A stretch of DNA of 64,000 bases from Niveispirillum lacus. Lineage in GTDB: Bacteria; Pseudomonadota; Alphaproteobacteria; Azospirillales; Azospirillaceae. The position numbers were made by a program, and so were the translations under genes. Below the pieces are notes generated by a model. That model searched no databases, was not told the origin of the DNA, and saw only the letters and a program-made list of their open reading frames with translations. Below, one piece after another: positions 44,932 through 54,206 of the stretch (positions within the stretch are counted from its first letter, which is position 1; each line of letters starts with the position of its first letter). Location of the stretch: positions 248,001 through 312,000 of the forward strand of contig NZ_NOXU01000031.1 of assembly GCF_002251795.1 (NCBI RefSeq), read 5' to 3'.

Positions 44932-45792
44932 TTATTCCGCAGCAAGTCCGGCAGTCCGCGCCAGTGCATAATCCCGCAGCACATGGACCAGCGCAATCAG
45001 ATCGTTCCGAAGCACCTGGAAGCCGGCATGGATCTCAAGTGTCTCTTCGTTCATGTAGAGACGGCGGTCGATTTCCAATTGCAGGGAATGCCGGCCGCGG
45101 GCCGGATTGGAATAGCGTCGTACCAGTTCGACGCCCTTGTAGGGATCGTTCAGGCGGACGGTGTAGCCCATGGACCGCAGCGTATCAACGACCAGCCGCG
45201 TGAAGCCGCGCTCGGCTGTAGACCCGTCACGGTCGCCGATGACAAAGTCCGGTGACTGTCGTTCCGGACCGATCACAAAGGAAGGCATGGAGTGACAGTT
45301 GATATGATAGACGGCGCCAAACTGGCTAAAGATTCCATCCATGGTTTCCGACAGGAGGTCATGGTAGGGGCGCCAATAATTCTCAATCCGTTCCTGCACC
45401 ACCGCGACCGGCAGTCGACCATCATACATGGGTATGCCTGGCCGGCAGAGATGCCGGACCAGTCCCATGCCTGCCAGACTTTTGGACGAGGGGTTGACAG
45501 GCGCCGGCCACTCCCCCTCCAGCATCACCGGGTCGATATCATCGGGTGCCCGATTCACATCGATGTAAGAGCGTGGAAAGAGAGCGCAGAGAAGGGTCGC
45601 CCCCAGGTCCGGGACCATGGCGAACAGTTCATCGACATGTGTATCCTCCGCCTGCCGCAATAAGGGGAAAGGGCAGGTGAAGTCGAAGTCGGCAGGGTAA
45701 CGGGTGCCGCTGTGCGGGCTGTCGAACAGCAAAGGGACCGGGGGCCCGACCGGATCGTGCCGGACGACCACATCGTCGATCACCAAACTCAT
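44932..45792 (-). CDS. N-formylglutamate amidohydrolase family protein
   Basis: The 286-residue protein matches the FGase (HutG-type) family, zinc enzymes that release formate from N-formylglutamate in histidine breakdown. Landmarks are LFDSPHSGTRYP near residue 25, RSYIDVNRAPDDID near 75, and HINCHSMPS near 165. No other hut gene is nearby, so the true substrate may be another N-acyl amino acid. It diverges from the AstE-like gene, another amide hydrolase. Confidence 0.9.
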   Translation of the reverse strand: MSLVIDDVVVRHDPVGPPVPLLFDSPHSGTRYPADFDFTCPFPLLRQAEDTHVDELFAMVPDLGATLLCALFPRSYIDVNRAPDDIDPVMLEGEWPAPVNPSSKSLAGMGLVRHLCRPGIPMYDGRLPVAVVQERIENYWRPYHDLLSETMDGIFSQFGAVYHINCHSMPSFVIGPERQSPDFVIGDRDGSTAERGFTRLVVDTLRSMGYTVRLNDPYKGVELVRRYSNPARGRHSLQLEIDRRLYMNEETLEIHAGFQVLRNDLIALVHVLRDYALARTAGLAAE

Positions 45793-45982
45793 TCAACCTG
45801 TCCCCGGCTCCGGAAAGTCGCGATGAAGATGCTGCGGGAATGAAACCGCTCTTTCATCGTAGTGACTTGGAACCTATACCTTGGCTATGGGGCCGGCGTC
45901 GATAGTGCAGAAGACATGTCTGCCTTTGTTGGTCCCGTCTGACCAGTCCAGCCATTCATATTCCCGCCGGCGGGAGAGGGGC

Positions 45983-46945
45983 ATGGTGCGTATCGAAGCC
46001 TTAACCGATCGTGATCTCCGGCCCCCCGATCTGTCCGCCTGGGCGGCGGGAAACTGTGGTACACCGTTCGTCCACCGGTTCGACAGCGCCCGACCGGGAC
46101 CGCATGTCGTGATCAATGCCCTGATGCATGGCAACGAGTTTTCCGGTGCTATCGCTGCGGCCACGCTGCTGTCGGCTGGTATCCGCCCGACCTGTGGACG
46201 GCTGACCTTTTGCTTTGCCAATGTGGCAGCATTCGCGCAGTTCGACCCCCTGTTCCCCATCATGTCCCGCTATGTGGAAGAGGATATGAACCGGGTCTGG
46301 GCGCCCGGGTCGCTGGCCGATGGGCCGGACAGCCACGAACGGCGGCGGGCCCGCGAGCTCTGGCCGCTATTCGCCTCGGCTGATCTGGTGCTGGACCTGC
46401 ATTCGATGCAGCATGACCGTGTTCCACTCATGCTGTGCGGCCGGTCATCCCGTGCACGCGCCGTTGCGCGCCATGTCGGCCTGCCGGGGATTGTTGTTGC
46501 CGACGCGGGACATGTGGGGGGGAGCCGCCTGATTGATCATCCCCGCTTTACGGAGGGCGAGGCAGGGCCGGTGGCGCTGCTGGCTGAATGTGGGCAGCAT
46601 TGGGACCCGGCCAGCGCCGACACTGCCCTGGCGGTCACGGCGCGGTTCCTTCTTGTCTCCGGGATTGTCGCTGCGGCTGCGCTTGACCCATGGCTGCCAT
46701 CCGCTGAACCGCCGCAGCCCCGGCTTGTCGAGGTGACGGAAACCATTACGGTGGTGACTGAGCGTTTTCGGTTCCTGAAGGAATATCAGGGCATGGATGT
46801 CATTCCGGCTGCCGGCACAGCCTATGCCCTGGATGGGGAGGTGCCGCTGCACACCCCCTATGATGATTGTGTGATGATCATGCCTGCACGCCGCAAAGCT
46901 GACCGCGGGCAGACAGCGGTCCGATTAGGGCGTTTCGCGGGATGA
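45983..46945 (+). CDS. Succinylglutamate desuccinylase / aspartoacylase family protein
   Basis: The 320-residue protein is a zinc-carboxypeptidase-like deacylase of the AstE/AspA family. The metal ligands are in LMHGNEFSGA (His and Glu) and LVLDLHSMQ (His), and MNRVW marks the substrate region. A GGRRGAGGGGC-like purine run (GGGAGAGGGGC) precedes the ATG at 45983. No other arginine-succinyltransferase pathway gene is present, so the substrate is open. Its stop overlaps the AbrB-family gene by four bases, suggesting a link between the hydrolase and a membrane protein. Confidence 0.88.
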   Translation: MVRIEALTDRDLRPPDLSAWAAGNCGTPFVHRFDSARPGPHVVINALMHGNEFSGAIAAATLLSAGIRPTCGRLTFCFANVAAFAQFDPLFPIMSRYVEEDMNRVWAPGSLADGPDSHERRRARELWPLFASADLVLDLHSMQHDRVPLMLCGRSSRARAVARHVGLPGIVVADAGHVGGSRLIDHPRFTEGEAGPVALLAECGQHWDPASADTALAVTARFLLVSGIVAAAALDPWLPSAEPPQPRLVEVTETITVVTERFRFLKEYQGMDVIPAAGTAYALDGEVPLHTPYDDCVMIMPARRKADRGQTAVRLGRFAG

Positions 46946-48057
46946 CCTCACCCGTTACCGATCCCGTTCCGAACCTTCACCATCGCCGTACCGACTGGTC
47001 GGGCTTTATCACCGCCATGGTGCTGGGGACGGCCGGCGGATTTGTCTGCTTCAAACTGCATGTGCCCCTGGCCTTCATGATCGGGGCGATGCTGGCCACG
47101 ACCATTGCCGCCTTGGCGGGTGTGCGAACCATGGTGCCGCCCAGCCTGCGGGACGGTCTTGTGATTGTTCTGGGCATCATGCTGGGCAGTTCGTTCACCC
47201 CGGCACTGCTGGGTCATCTGGCCGAATGGTCGGTCAGCCTTGGGTTCATGGCCGTTTATATCGTGATCGGGGCGGCGGCTGGCACCTTCTATCTGCGCCG
47301 ATTTGCCCGCTATGACCCGGCCACTGCCTATTTCACGGCCATGCCCGGCGGGTTCACCGAGATGGTGATGATGGGGGGTGCGCTGGGCGGTGATGATCGC
47401 TCCATCGCTCTGGGCCACAGTCTGCGGATCATGCTGGTGGTCATGAGTGTGCCGTTCGCCTTCCAGGCGTTGCCGGGATATGATGCCGCAGGCCGGGACT
47501 GGAGCCTGCATGGGCTGGGCCCCTATCCCTGGGAACTGACTATCGCTGACTATGCCATGATCATGGTCTGTTTCGTCGGGGCCCCGGGGGCACAGAAACT
47601 TCGGATACCGGCCGGTGTCCTGGTGGGCCCCATGCTGTTGTCAGCCGTGCTGCACCTGACGGGGCTGACAGCGGCAAAGCCGCCGGGCCTGCTAGTCGCG
47701 GCTGCGCAGGTGGTGATCGGTGCATCCATCGGCGGCCGGTTTCAGCACGTACCGTTGATGCTCATCGCGCGCACCGCCGGGGTGGCGGCGGGGTTGACGA
47801 TGGTCCTGCTGCTGGTGACGCTAGGCCTGTCGCTGTTGGTACATTTTCTGACGGGTCTGAGCCTGGCGGCCCTGATCCTGGCCTATGCGCCCGGTGGGTT
47901 GGCGGAGATGAGCCTTGTGGCGCTGGCGCTGCACGTCGATGCGGCTTTTGTCGCCACACATCATATCGTGCGCATTGTGCTGATCATCCTTTTGGCACCT
48001 GCCGCCTATCACCTCTGGCGGCGCTGGGGGGTGCGGGATGCCCCGCCTGCGACCTGA
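46942..48057 (+). CDS. AbrB family membrane protein
   Basis: The 371-residue protein is strongly hydrophobic with about nine to ten membrane segments. It matches the AbrB/YshB-type family (PF05145, two internal repeats), with conserved LPLAFMIGAML-like and MPGGFTEMVMMGGALGG / APGGLAEMSLVALAL blocks in the two halves. Members have been annotated as ammonia-monooxygenase-like, but the function is not known; transport is plausible. It is co-translated with the AstE-like deacylase. Confidence 0.88.
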   Translation: MTSPVTDPVPNLHHRRTDWSGFITAMVLGTAGGFVCFKLHVPLAFMIGAMLATTIAALAGVRTMVPPSLRDGLVIVLGIMLGSSFTPALLGHLAEWSVSLGFMAVYIVIGAAAGTFYLRRFARYDPATAYFTAMPGGFTEMVMMGGALGGDDRSIALGHSLRIMLVVMSVPFAFQALPGYDAAGRDWSLHGLGPYPWELTIADYAMIMVCFVGAPGAQKLRIPAGVLVGPMLLSAVLHLTGLTAAKPPGLLVAAAQVVIGASIGGRFQHVPLMLIARTAGVAAGLTMVLLLVTLGLSLLVHFLTGLSLAALILAYAPGGLAEMSLVALALHVDAAFVATHHIVRIVLIILLAPAAYHLWRRWGVRDAPPAT

Positions 48058-48063
48058 ACAGGT

Positions 48064-48102
48064 GCCGACCCAGCCGTCACTGATGGCGAACGGTGGGTCG
48101 GC
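48064..48102. terminator. Hairpin between converging genes at 48.1 kb
   Basis: GCCGACCCA and TGGGTCGGC form a perfect nine-base-pair stem with an inner GCC/GGC pair of arms. It lies just after the AbrB-family stop and just before the end of the converging gene. No T-run is present. Confidence 0.45.
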
Positions 48103-48109
48103 GCCACCC

Positions 48110-49858
48110 TTACATGAACTGCGCCTGTCGCAGCAGTCCGTAGAACTGGCGCAGGGCGTTGGCCTGTTCTTGCGGCGTGTTCAGACCTTCGACGAACTTA
48201 CCATCGAAGTTGGGCTGACGCAGATGCCCCACAATCTGGTCGCGGACCATTTTGCGGGCCTTGGGGCTGGACAGCACATCGTTGGCGGCGAACTGCATCA
48301 GCCGGGTGGCGCGGATACGCAAGGACGCGGAAGGATCGTCCAGACGTTCGATCACCTTGGCCTGGGCGATGTAGCTGGCCACGATCTCGTCCACCCGGTC
48401 GGCCAGCATGATGCGTACATCGTCAGGTAAAGCCGATCTGCTGACGCTTGTATAGAGGGAGGCCATCGCCTGCATCTTCGGCTTCAAAGGGACCTGCAAG
48501 CCCACCAACTGGTTCACATCACGGTCTGTAGACAGCAGCGGGCGCAAGCGCGCCACCACGGTCTCCATTTCCCGTTGACCCACATCGCCGCCCGCCAGTT
48601 CCGCCAGGAACAGGGCGCGATCACGCAGGTTGGGCAGCAGTCCCATCACCCCCTCGATCGAGAGACGCCGGCCTTCGCCCCCGCCCTGTTCGATAAACCG
48701 CAGGTAACCCAGCGCCAGGGCATCGGCTACCCGCGCCCCCCCGAACAGCCCCGCAGGGGTGATCAGTCGCGCAGCAATGGTGGTAAAGCTGGTGCGGTTG
48801 CGATCCGGGTCGCGGGCCAAAGGCGTGGTGCCCCGCAGAGAGCGCAGGAAACCTTCCAATACCACCTGCCAGGTCTGTGGTGCATGACCCGACCCCAACC
48901 AGTTGCTCAGCACCTTGGCGATGGGGGGAGCCATTTCCCGCTCAGTCGGCTCAAACTTGCCTTCCAGCAAGTCCAGCATCCGTAGCAGGGCAGTCGCCAG
49001 ATCCGGCTGCCGGCCGAGAAGGTCCTGAAGCACAGACGGAAAGCTGCTGGCATCTGCGACCAGTGTATCAATGATGTTAATATGGGCCGTCCGGTTCTGG
49101 GCGGCATCACCAGCCGATTCCAACAGCCATTCTACTTTGCCCAACAGGTTGCGGATCTGTACCAGATCGCGGCAAAGGATAACTTTCGACAGGTAATCGG
49201 CTTCCGCATCATCACCGTTGCACAGGGCATCGACCTTTTCCAGCGCCCCGCGGAATCCATCCTGTTTTACACTGAAGCCGACGCGCTTTTGTGCTTCCTC
49301 TGCCTTGGTGCGGAGGTCGGTGAGGCTGGAATAGATCAGGTCGCGACGTTCGCGCACGTCTTGCCCGGTAACTTTGCCCTGGATGCTGGCCACGCGCCCC
49401 ACGGCGGTGGGGATCAAATTCTCAAAATTGATGGCGCGCTTCATCTCGGCCGCGTTGTACAGCAGTTCCGAGGCGGTTAGCGCCTTATCCTCCAGATATT
49501 GCCGTAACAGTTTGGAGATGGTCTGGCGGCTATCCGCTTCGAGATAGGCACGCGTATCGGTGCAGACAGGACTGTCCTCGACAGGCTGGACCGAGATGGT
49601 CTTGCCTTTCTTCTCCCGCATTTCAGAGAAGATGATGGTTTCTGTTGCCGGTTTCCCAGGGACACCGGCGAAGTCGCGCACGATGCGCACACCGTCGCGG
49701 TTCGGCAGTAACTTGGTGGCCAGTGCCCTGGCCTCTTCTTCCGTGGCCAGACTGTCTTCGATGACCCAATGGTCCGATTTGAACGTCTGGACCTCAAAAT
49801 TCAGGCGCCGACCAATGGCTCCGCCACTGCCGCCCCCGAGCAGGTTGGACACCCACAT
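48110..49858 (-). CDS. Hypothetical protein, 582 residues
   Basis: No family was recognised. The N terminus (MWVSNLLGGGSGGAIGR) is followed by a short mixed part (about 20-110), then a long, almost fully helical region to the end, possibly an alpha-helical repeat scaffold. There is no signal peptide or membrane helix. The start at 49858 is favoured over 49915, which adds a stretch without support. Codon use fits the chromosome, so it is likely to be a conserved gene of this lineage. Confidence 0.7.
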   Translation of the reverse strand: MWVSNLLGGGSGGAIGRRLNFEVQTFKSDHWVIEDSLATEEEARALATKLLPNRDGVRIVRDFAGVPGKPATETIIFSEMREKKGKTISVQPVEDSPVCTDTRAYLEADSRQTISKLLRQYLEDKALTASELLYNAAEMKRAINFENLIPTAVGRVASIQGKVTGQDVRERRDLIYSSLTDLRTKAEEAQKRVGFSVKQDGFRGALEKVDALCNGDDAEADYLSKVILCRDLVQIRNLLGKVEWLLESAGDAAQNRTAHINIIDTLVADASSFPSVLQDLLGRQPDLATALLRMLDLLEGKFEPTEREMAPPIAKVLSNWLGSGHAPQTWQVVLEGFLRSLRGTTPLARDPDRNRTSFTTIAARLITPAGLFGGARVADALALGYLRFIEQGGGEGRRLSIEGVMGLLPNLRDRALFLAELAGGDVGQREMETVVARLRPLLSTDRDVNQLVGLQVPLKPKMQAMASLYTSVSRSALPDDVRIMLADRVDEIVASYIAQAKVIERLDDPSASLRIRATRLMQFAANDVLSSPKARKMVRDQIVGHLRQPNFDGKFVEGLNTPQEQANALRQFYGLLRQAQFM

Positions 49859-50004
49859 AACCTTGCCCCCATTTTGGAGTATGCATTGTCCCTTTGGGAT
49901 AGGGATACATACCACCGAACGGCTCGCTAATTAAACCTTGTATTAACCCATTTGTGGGTTTTTGACAAAGAAAAGCGGGAAAAGGGCGTGGCCGAGGCCA
50001 GGGT

Positions 50005-50490
50005 TTACCTGGGCTTTCCCTTTTCCCAGACCGGATTGGCCGCGAACAGAGGCACCGTGGAAATCGACATTTTCGCCGATGCGTCCTTCACCTGCCGGCT
50101 ATAAACCACATAGATCAGGGTGTCGTTGGCCTTGTCATAGATACGGCGTACTGCAATCGACTTGAACACAAGGCTCTTGCGTTCGGAGAAGACTTCTTCC
50201 CCGCGCCGGGACAGATCAATATCGCCGATGACCACGGGGCCGGTTTGACGGCAGGCGAGCGACGCGTTGGAGGGGTCCTCAAACCAGTTTCCTTTCGACA
50301 ACCGGTCCCAGACCGACCGGTCGAAATCCACGATGTGGCATGTGATGCCCTTGACCGCAGGGTCGGGAAAAGCCGTGATATCCAGCTCGTTGCCGGTCCA
50401 GTCATTGCTGAACTCCCCCACCACTTCCTGGGCCGCCGATGGAAGCACCAGGGCCAGAGAGAGAAGAAGGGCGGTCAGGGGGCGGCGCAT
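50005..50490 (-). CDS. creA: CreA family periplasmic protein
   Basis: The 161-residue protein has a signal peptide (LLLSLALVLPSAAQ) and matches CreA: VGEFSNDWTGNELDITAF, the conserved KGITCHIVDFDR and the end block MSISTVPLF. Two cysteines (ITCHI and LACRQ) can form a disulfide. CreA is widespread in proteobacteria; its role is unknown. It diverges from the band-7 gene. Confidence 0.93.
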   Translation of the reverse strand: MRRPLTALLLSLALVLPSAAQEVVGEFSNDWTGNELDITAFPDPAVKGITCHIVDFDRSVWDRLSKGNWFEDPSNASLACRQTGPVVIGDIDLSRRGEEVFSERKSLVFKSIAVRRIYDKANDTLIYVVYSRQVKDASAKMSISTVPLFAANPVWEKGKPR

Positions 50491-50674
50491 GATGGTGCTC
50501 CAGGTTCTGGCAACAGGTGGGCCGCAGGCTATGCTGACCGGGTCCTGGGGGCAAGCAGAGGCTGGAAACGGCCCCTTGAGAAAATCGGTTAATGGTTGTG
50601 TGTGCTCACTTGCGCTCGCCTTTTACCCTTCCCACATGCCATACCGGGCTTATGGTTAAAGGGGGGGCTGACGA

Positions 50675-51730
50675 ATGGAATTGTTGATCTTTGCCGGTGT
50701 TGTTGCCTTGTTCGGTGCCATTCTGGCCTTTGCCGGTATCAAAACGGTACCGCAGGGCATGGAATACACGATTGAACGGTTTGGCCGTTATACCCACACG
50801 CTACGCCCCGGGCTGCATTTCATCGTGCCTTTCATCGACAGCATCGGCGCCAAGATGAACATGATGGAGATTGTCCTGGACGTGCCCAGCCAGGAGGTCA
50901 TCACCAAGGACAATGCCATGGTGAAGGTCGATGGCGTGGTGTTTTATCAGGTGCTCGACGCAGCTAAGGCGGCGTACGAAGTCAGCCAGTTGCAGGTTGC
51001 CATCCTGAACCTGACCATGACCAATATCCGGACCGTCATGGGCTCCATGGACCTGGATGAGTTGCTGTCGCAGCGCGACCGCATCAATGCCCAGCTTCTG
51101 CATGTGGTGGATGAGGCGACACAGCCCTGGGGCATCAAGGTCACCCGCATTGAAATCCGCGATATCCAACCGCCACGTGATCTTGTCGACAGCATGGCCC
51201 GGCAGATGAAGGCGGAACGTGATCGCCGTGCCCTGATTTTGGAAGCAGAAGGCGCGCGGCAGTCGGCCATCCTGAAGGCGGAAGGTCAGAAGCAGGCGGC
51301 AATCCTGGAGGCGGAGGGCCGGCGCGAGGCCGCCTTCCGTGACGCTGAGGCACGAGAGCGCGAAGCAGAGGCCGAGGCTGCGGCCACCCGCATGGTGTCT
51401 GATGCTATCGCCGGCGGTAACGTCCAGGCCATCAATTACTTTGTGGCCCAACAATATCTGACCACTTTCAAGGAATTTGCGCACAGCCCGAACCAGAAGG
51501 TCTTCTTCATGCCGATGGAGGCGACCGGCATCATCAGTTCCCTTGGGGGCCTGGCAGAACTGGCCAAGGACGCGTTCAAGGGCGATGGCAGCGGCGGCCT
51601 GCCCCCGCCCCCTACGCCAGCGCCGCCGCGGAAGCCGGCCTCATCGGGTCTGCCGAGCGCCGGTGCTAGCACTGCTGAACAGTTGGCCGTCACTCAGCCG
51701 TCGCCCTGGGGCGACAATACCGGAGCCTGA
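50675..51730 (+). CDS. qmcA: SPFH/band-7 membrane protein (QmcA/stomatin-like)
   Basis: The 351-residue protein has one N-terminal membrane helix (about 3-22), an SPFH domain (about 25-185: [20 protein letters not shown] and [17 protein letters not shown]), then an Ala/Glu-rich coiled coil (about 185-245) and a Pro-rich C-terminal tail. Such proteins form large ring assemblies in the inner membrane and associate with proteases and NfeD partners. An NfeD gene follows 21 bases later, the usual operon. Confidence 0.93.
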   Translation: MELLIFAGVVALFGAILAFAGIKTVPQGMEYTIERFGRYTHTLRPGLHFIVPFIDSIGAKMNMMEIVLDVPSQEVITKDNAMVKVDGVVFYQVLDAAKAAYEVSQLQVAILNLTMTNIRTVMGSMDLDELLSQRDRINAQLLHVVDEATQPWGIKVTRIEIRDIQPPRDLVDSMARQMKAERDRRALILEAEGARQSAILKAEGQKQAAILEAEGRREAAFRDAEAREREAEAEAAATRMVSDAIAGGNVQAINYFVAQQYLTTFKEFAHSPNQKVFFMPMEATGIISSLGGLAELAKDAFKGDGSGGLPPPPTPAPPRKPASSGLPSAGASTAEQLAVTQPSPWGDNTGA

Positions 51731-51751
51731 CCGCAGGCAGGGGAGGGTTAC

Positions 51752-52192
51752 ATGGAAGGTTTTCGTGTTCTCTACTGGCACTGGTGGGGGCTAGCCCTGA
51801 TTTTGGCCGCACTGGAAATGTTTTTGCCCGGCGCAGCCTTCCTATGGATCGGCGGGGCGGCCGCCATTGTCGGGCTGCTGGCCCTGTTGGTCGATGTCGG
51901 CTTCGCGATTCAGTTGTTCCTGTTTGGCGCGCTGGCGGTGCTGGCCTGGTTTCTATCGCGGCTGGTGGCCCGGCGTGACCCGACGGATGTTCACGCCGCC
52001 ACCCTGAACCGGCGTGGTGAGCAATATCTGGGTCACGTGCTGATCCTGGATGCTGCCATTGAAAATGGCTTTGGCCGGGCGCGGGTCGGCGACACGGTGT
52101 GGCGTGTCGCGGCCGCTGCCGATCTGCCGCAAGGCGCGCGTGTGCGTGTCACCGGGGTGGATGGTGCTCTGCTGCTGGTGGAGGCCGCCTGA
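51752..52192 (+). CDS. NfeD family protein
   Basis: The 146-residue protein has two to three membrane helices in the first 75 residues (ALILAALEMFLPGAAFLWIG marks the first) and a C-terminal OB-fold-like NfeD domain (RRGEQYLGH to the end, with GDTVWRVAAAADLPQGARV). GGGGAGGG precedes the ATG. It is the partner of the band-7 protein and lacks the ClpP-like protease domain of long NfeD proteins. Confidence 0.92.
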   Translation: MEGFRVLYWHWWGLALILAALEMFLPGAAFLWIGGAAAIVGLLALLVDVGFAIQLFLFGALAVLAWFLSRLVARRDPTDVHAATLNRRGEQYLGHVLILDAAIENGFGRARVGDTVWRVAAAADLPQGARVRVTGVDGALLLVEAA

Positions 52193-52197
52193 GGGGT

Positions 52198-52971
52198 TCA
52201 GGGCGCGAATTGTTCCTTCAGAATGCGCTCCTCCAGGGCCATCTCCGGGTCGAACAGCAAGGTACAGGTCACTTTGCGATCTTCGCTGATCTCTACTCGC
52301 GCCACATCACGCACTTCGGTAAAGTCGGCCACGGCGCTGACCGGGCGTTTGGCGGGTTCCAACACATCGAACTGAATGCGGGCCGTATGGGGCAACAGGG
52401 CCCCGCGCCAGCGCCGAGGACGGAAAGCGCTGATCGGGGTCAAGGCCAGGATATCGGCGCCCAGCGGCAGGATGGGGCCGTGGGCGGACAGGTTGTACGC
52501 CGTACTGCCGGCAGGGGTGGAAACCAACGCCCCGTCACAGGTCAGTTCCGGCATCCGTTCCTTGCCATCCACAGTGATCCGCAGTTTTGCGGCTTGCCGG
52601 GTTTCGCGCAGCAGCGAGACCTCGTTGAAGGCCAGACCCTCAATCTCTGCCCCGTCGCGCGTTGTCGCCTTCATGCGCAGCGGATGCAAAACAACGCGTT
52701 GTGCCCGCATCAGGCGGCGGGTCAGCCCATCCTCGCTATATTCATTCAGCAAGAACCCGACGGAGCCGCGATTCATCCCATATACGGGCACACCACGGAA
52801 CAGACAGCGGTGCAATGTTTCCAGCAGGAAGCCATCGCCGCCCAGGGCCACCACAATGCCGGCTTCCTCCGGCGGGACCCCGGCATAACGGATGGCAAGC
52901 CTGTCCCTGGCAGCGCGCGCGTCCGGCGTATCGGCGGCAACGAAGGCGAGCGGCACGGGGGTCTGTGACAA
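52198..52971 (-). CDS. nadK: NAD kinase
   Basis: The enzyme makes NADP from NAD and ATP or polyphosphate. The 257-residue protein has the conserved [11 protein letters not shown] (with the GGDG motif near residue 45), [14 protein letters not shown], and the second glycine-rich block [18 protein letters not shown]. The length is typical for alphaproteobacterial NadK. It lies 57 bases after moaA on the same strand and converges on the NfeD gene. Confidence 0.96.
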   Translation of the reverse strand: MSQTPVPLAFVAADTPDARAARDRLAIRYAGVPPEEAGIVVALGGDGFLLETLHRCLFRGVPVYGMNRGSVGFLLNEYSEDGLTRRLMRAQRVVLHPLRMKATTRDGAEIEGLAFNEVSLLRETRQAAKLRITVDGKERMPELTCDGALVSTPAGSTAYNLSAHGPILPLGADILALTPISAFRPRRWRGALLPHTARIQFDVLEPAKRPVSAVADFTEVRDVARVEISEDRKVTCTLLFDPEMALEERILKEQFAP

Positions 52972-53028
52972 AGCGATGTTCCCGGTATCACGGCGGAGAG
53001 TGACAGTACCCCAGGCTGGGGCGGTTTC

Positions 53029-54060
53029 TCAACCGCCGGTGACGCTCATATGACGCCCGACCGCTGGCCCTCGGTCACGGCCGATGATGAAATCATGGCC
53101 CTTGGGCTTGCGGGTGATCGCGTCGCGGATGGCTTGGTGCAGCAGATCATCGTCGGCGCTGGCGCGCAGCGGTGCCCGCAGATCGGCGGCATCCTCCTGC
53201 CCCAGGCACATATAAAGGGTCCCGGTGCAGGTGACGCGGACCCGGTTGCACGCCTCGCAGAAATTATGGGTCATGGGTGTGATGAAACCCAGGCGGCGGC
53301 CTGTTTCCCGCACCGTGACATAGCGGGCGGGCCCGCCCGTGCGATGCGTGCTGTCCAGCAGGGTCCAGCGCTTTTCAAGGTCAGCGCGCACATCGCGCAG
53401 CGACAGGAACTGCTCTTCACGCACGGCCCCGCCGCCATTACCGTCCATATCGCCCAGCGGCATCACCTCGATCAAAGTCAGGTCAAAGCCCTTTTCCCCG
53501 CACCAGGCCAGCATCTGGTCCAGTTCCTGATCATTGACGCCCTTCAATGCGACCGCATTGATCTTTACTGCCAAGCCGGCCGTCCGGGCCGCCTCCAGCC
53601 CGTCCAGCACCTGGGCCAGCCGGCCCCAGCGGGTGATCTGTGCGAACCGGTCGGCGTCCAGCGTGTCGACCGACACATTGATCCGGCGCACTCCGGCGGC
53701 GCGCAGATCATCGGCATATTTGGCCAGTTGGCTGCCATTGGTGGTCAATGTCAGTTCATCCAGGGCGCCTGACGCAACGTGCCGTCCCAGGGACCGGATC
53801 AGTTCCATGATGTTACGGCGGACCAGGGGCTCTCCCCCCGTCAGGCGCAGTTTGCGCGTGCCTAGCGCCACAAAGGCAGAACAGAGCCTGTCCAACTCCT
53901 CCAGCGACAGGATGTCGGCCTTAGGCAGGAAGGCCATATCTTCCGACATGCAATAGACACAGCGAAAGTCGCATCGGTCGGTCACCGACACCCGCACATA
54001 GGTGATGGCGCGGCCGAACGGATCGACCAGAGGGGCGGGGGCGGGGGAAATCTGGCTCAT
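53029..54060 (-). CDS. moaA: GTP 3',8-cyclase MoaA
   Basis: This radical SAM enzyme converts GTP to 3',8-cyclo-GTP in molybdenum cofactor synthesis. In the 343-residue protein the radical SAM cluster is bound by Cys30, Cys34 and Cys37 ([12 protein letters not shown]). The C-terminal cluster uses cysteines in [16 protein letters not shown]. The protein ends in Gly-Gly, as required in MoaA. The start at 54060 fits the family; the longer frame to 54177 is not supported. It may share a transcript with nadK. Confidence 0.96.
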   Translation of the reverse strand: MSQISPAPAPLVDPFGRAITYVRVSVTDRCDFRCVYCMSEDMAFLPKADILSLEELDRLCSAFVALGTRKLRLTGGEPLVRRNIMELIRSLGRHVASGALDELTLTTNGSQLAKYADDLRAAGVRRINVSVDTLDADRFAQITRWGRLAQVLDGLEAARTAGLAVKINAVALKGVNDQELDQMLAWCGEKGFDLTLIEVMPLGDMDGNGGGAVREEQFLSLRDVRADLEKRWTLLDSTHRTGGPARYVTVRETGRRLGFITPMTHNFCEACNRVRVTCTGTLYMCLGQEDAADLRAPLRASADDDLLHQAIRDAITRKPKGHDFIIGRDRGPAVGRHMSVTGG

Positions 54061-54206
54061 CGTGCCTTGGATATAGCGCCAATGGCGTCCGGCTCCAAGG
54101 ATGACCCGCACGAAAGATACTGCTTTCGGCCTTGTCTTGGGCTGATCCGGCTGGAACACTGGTTTCAACGAAATCAATCCGTTCCTGACGAGACAGACCT
54201 GAAGCC

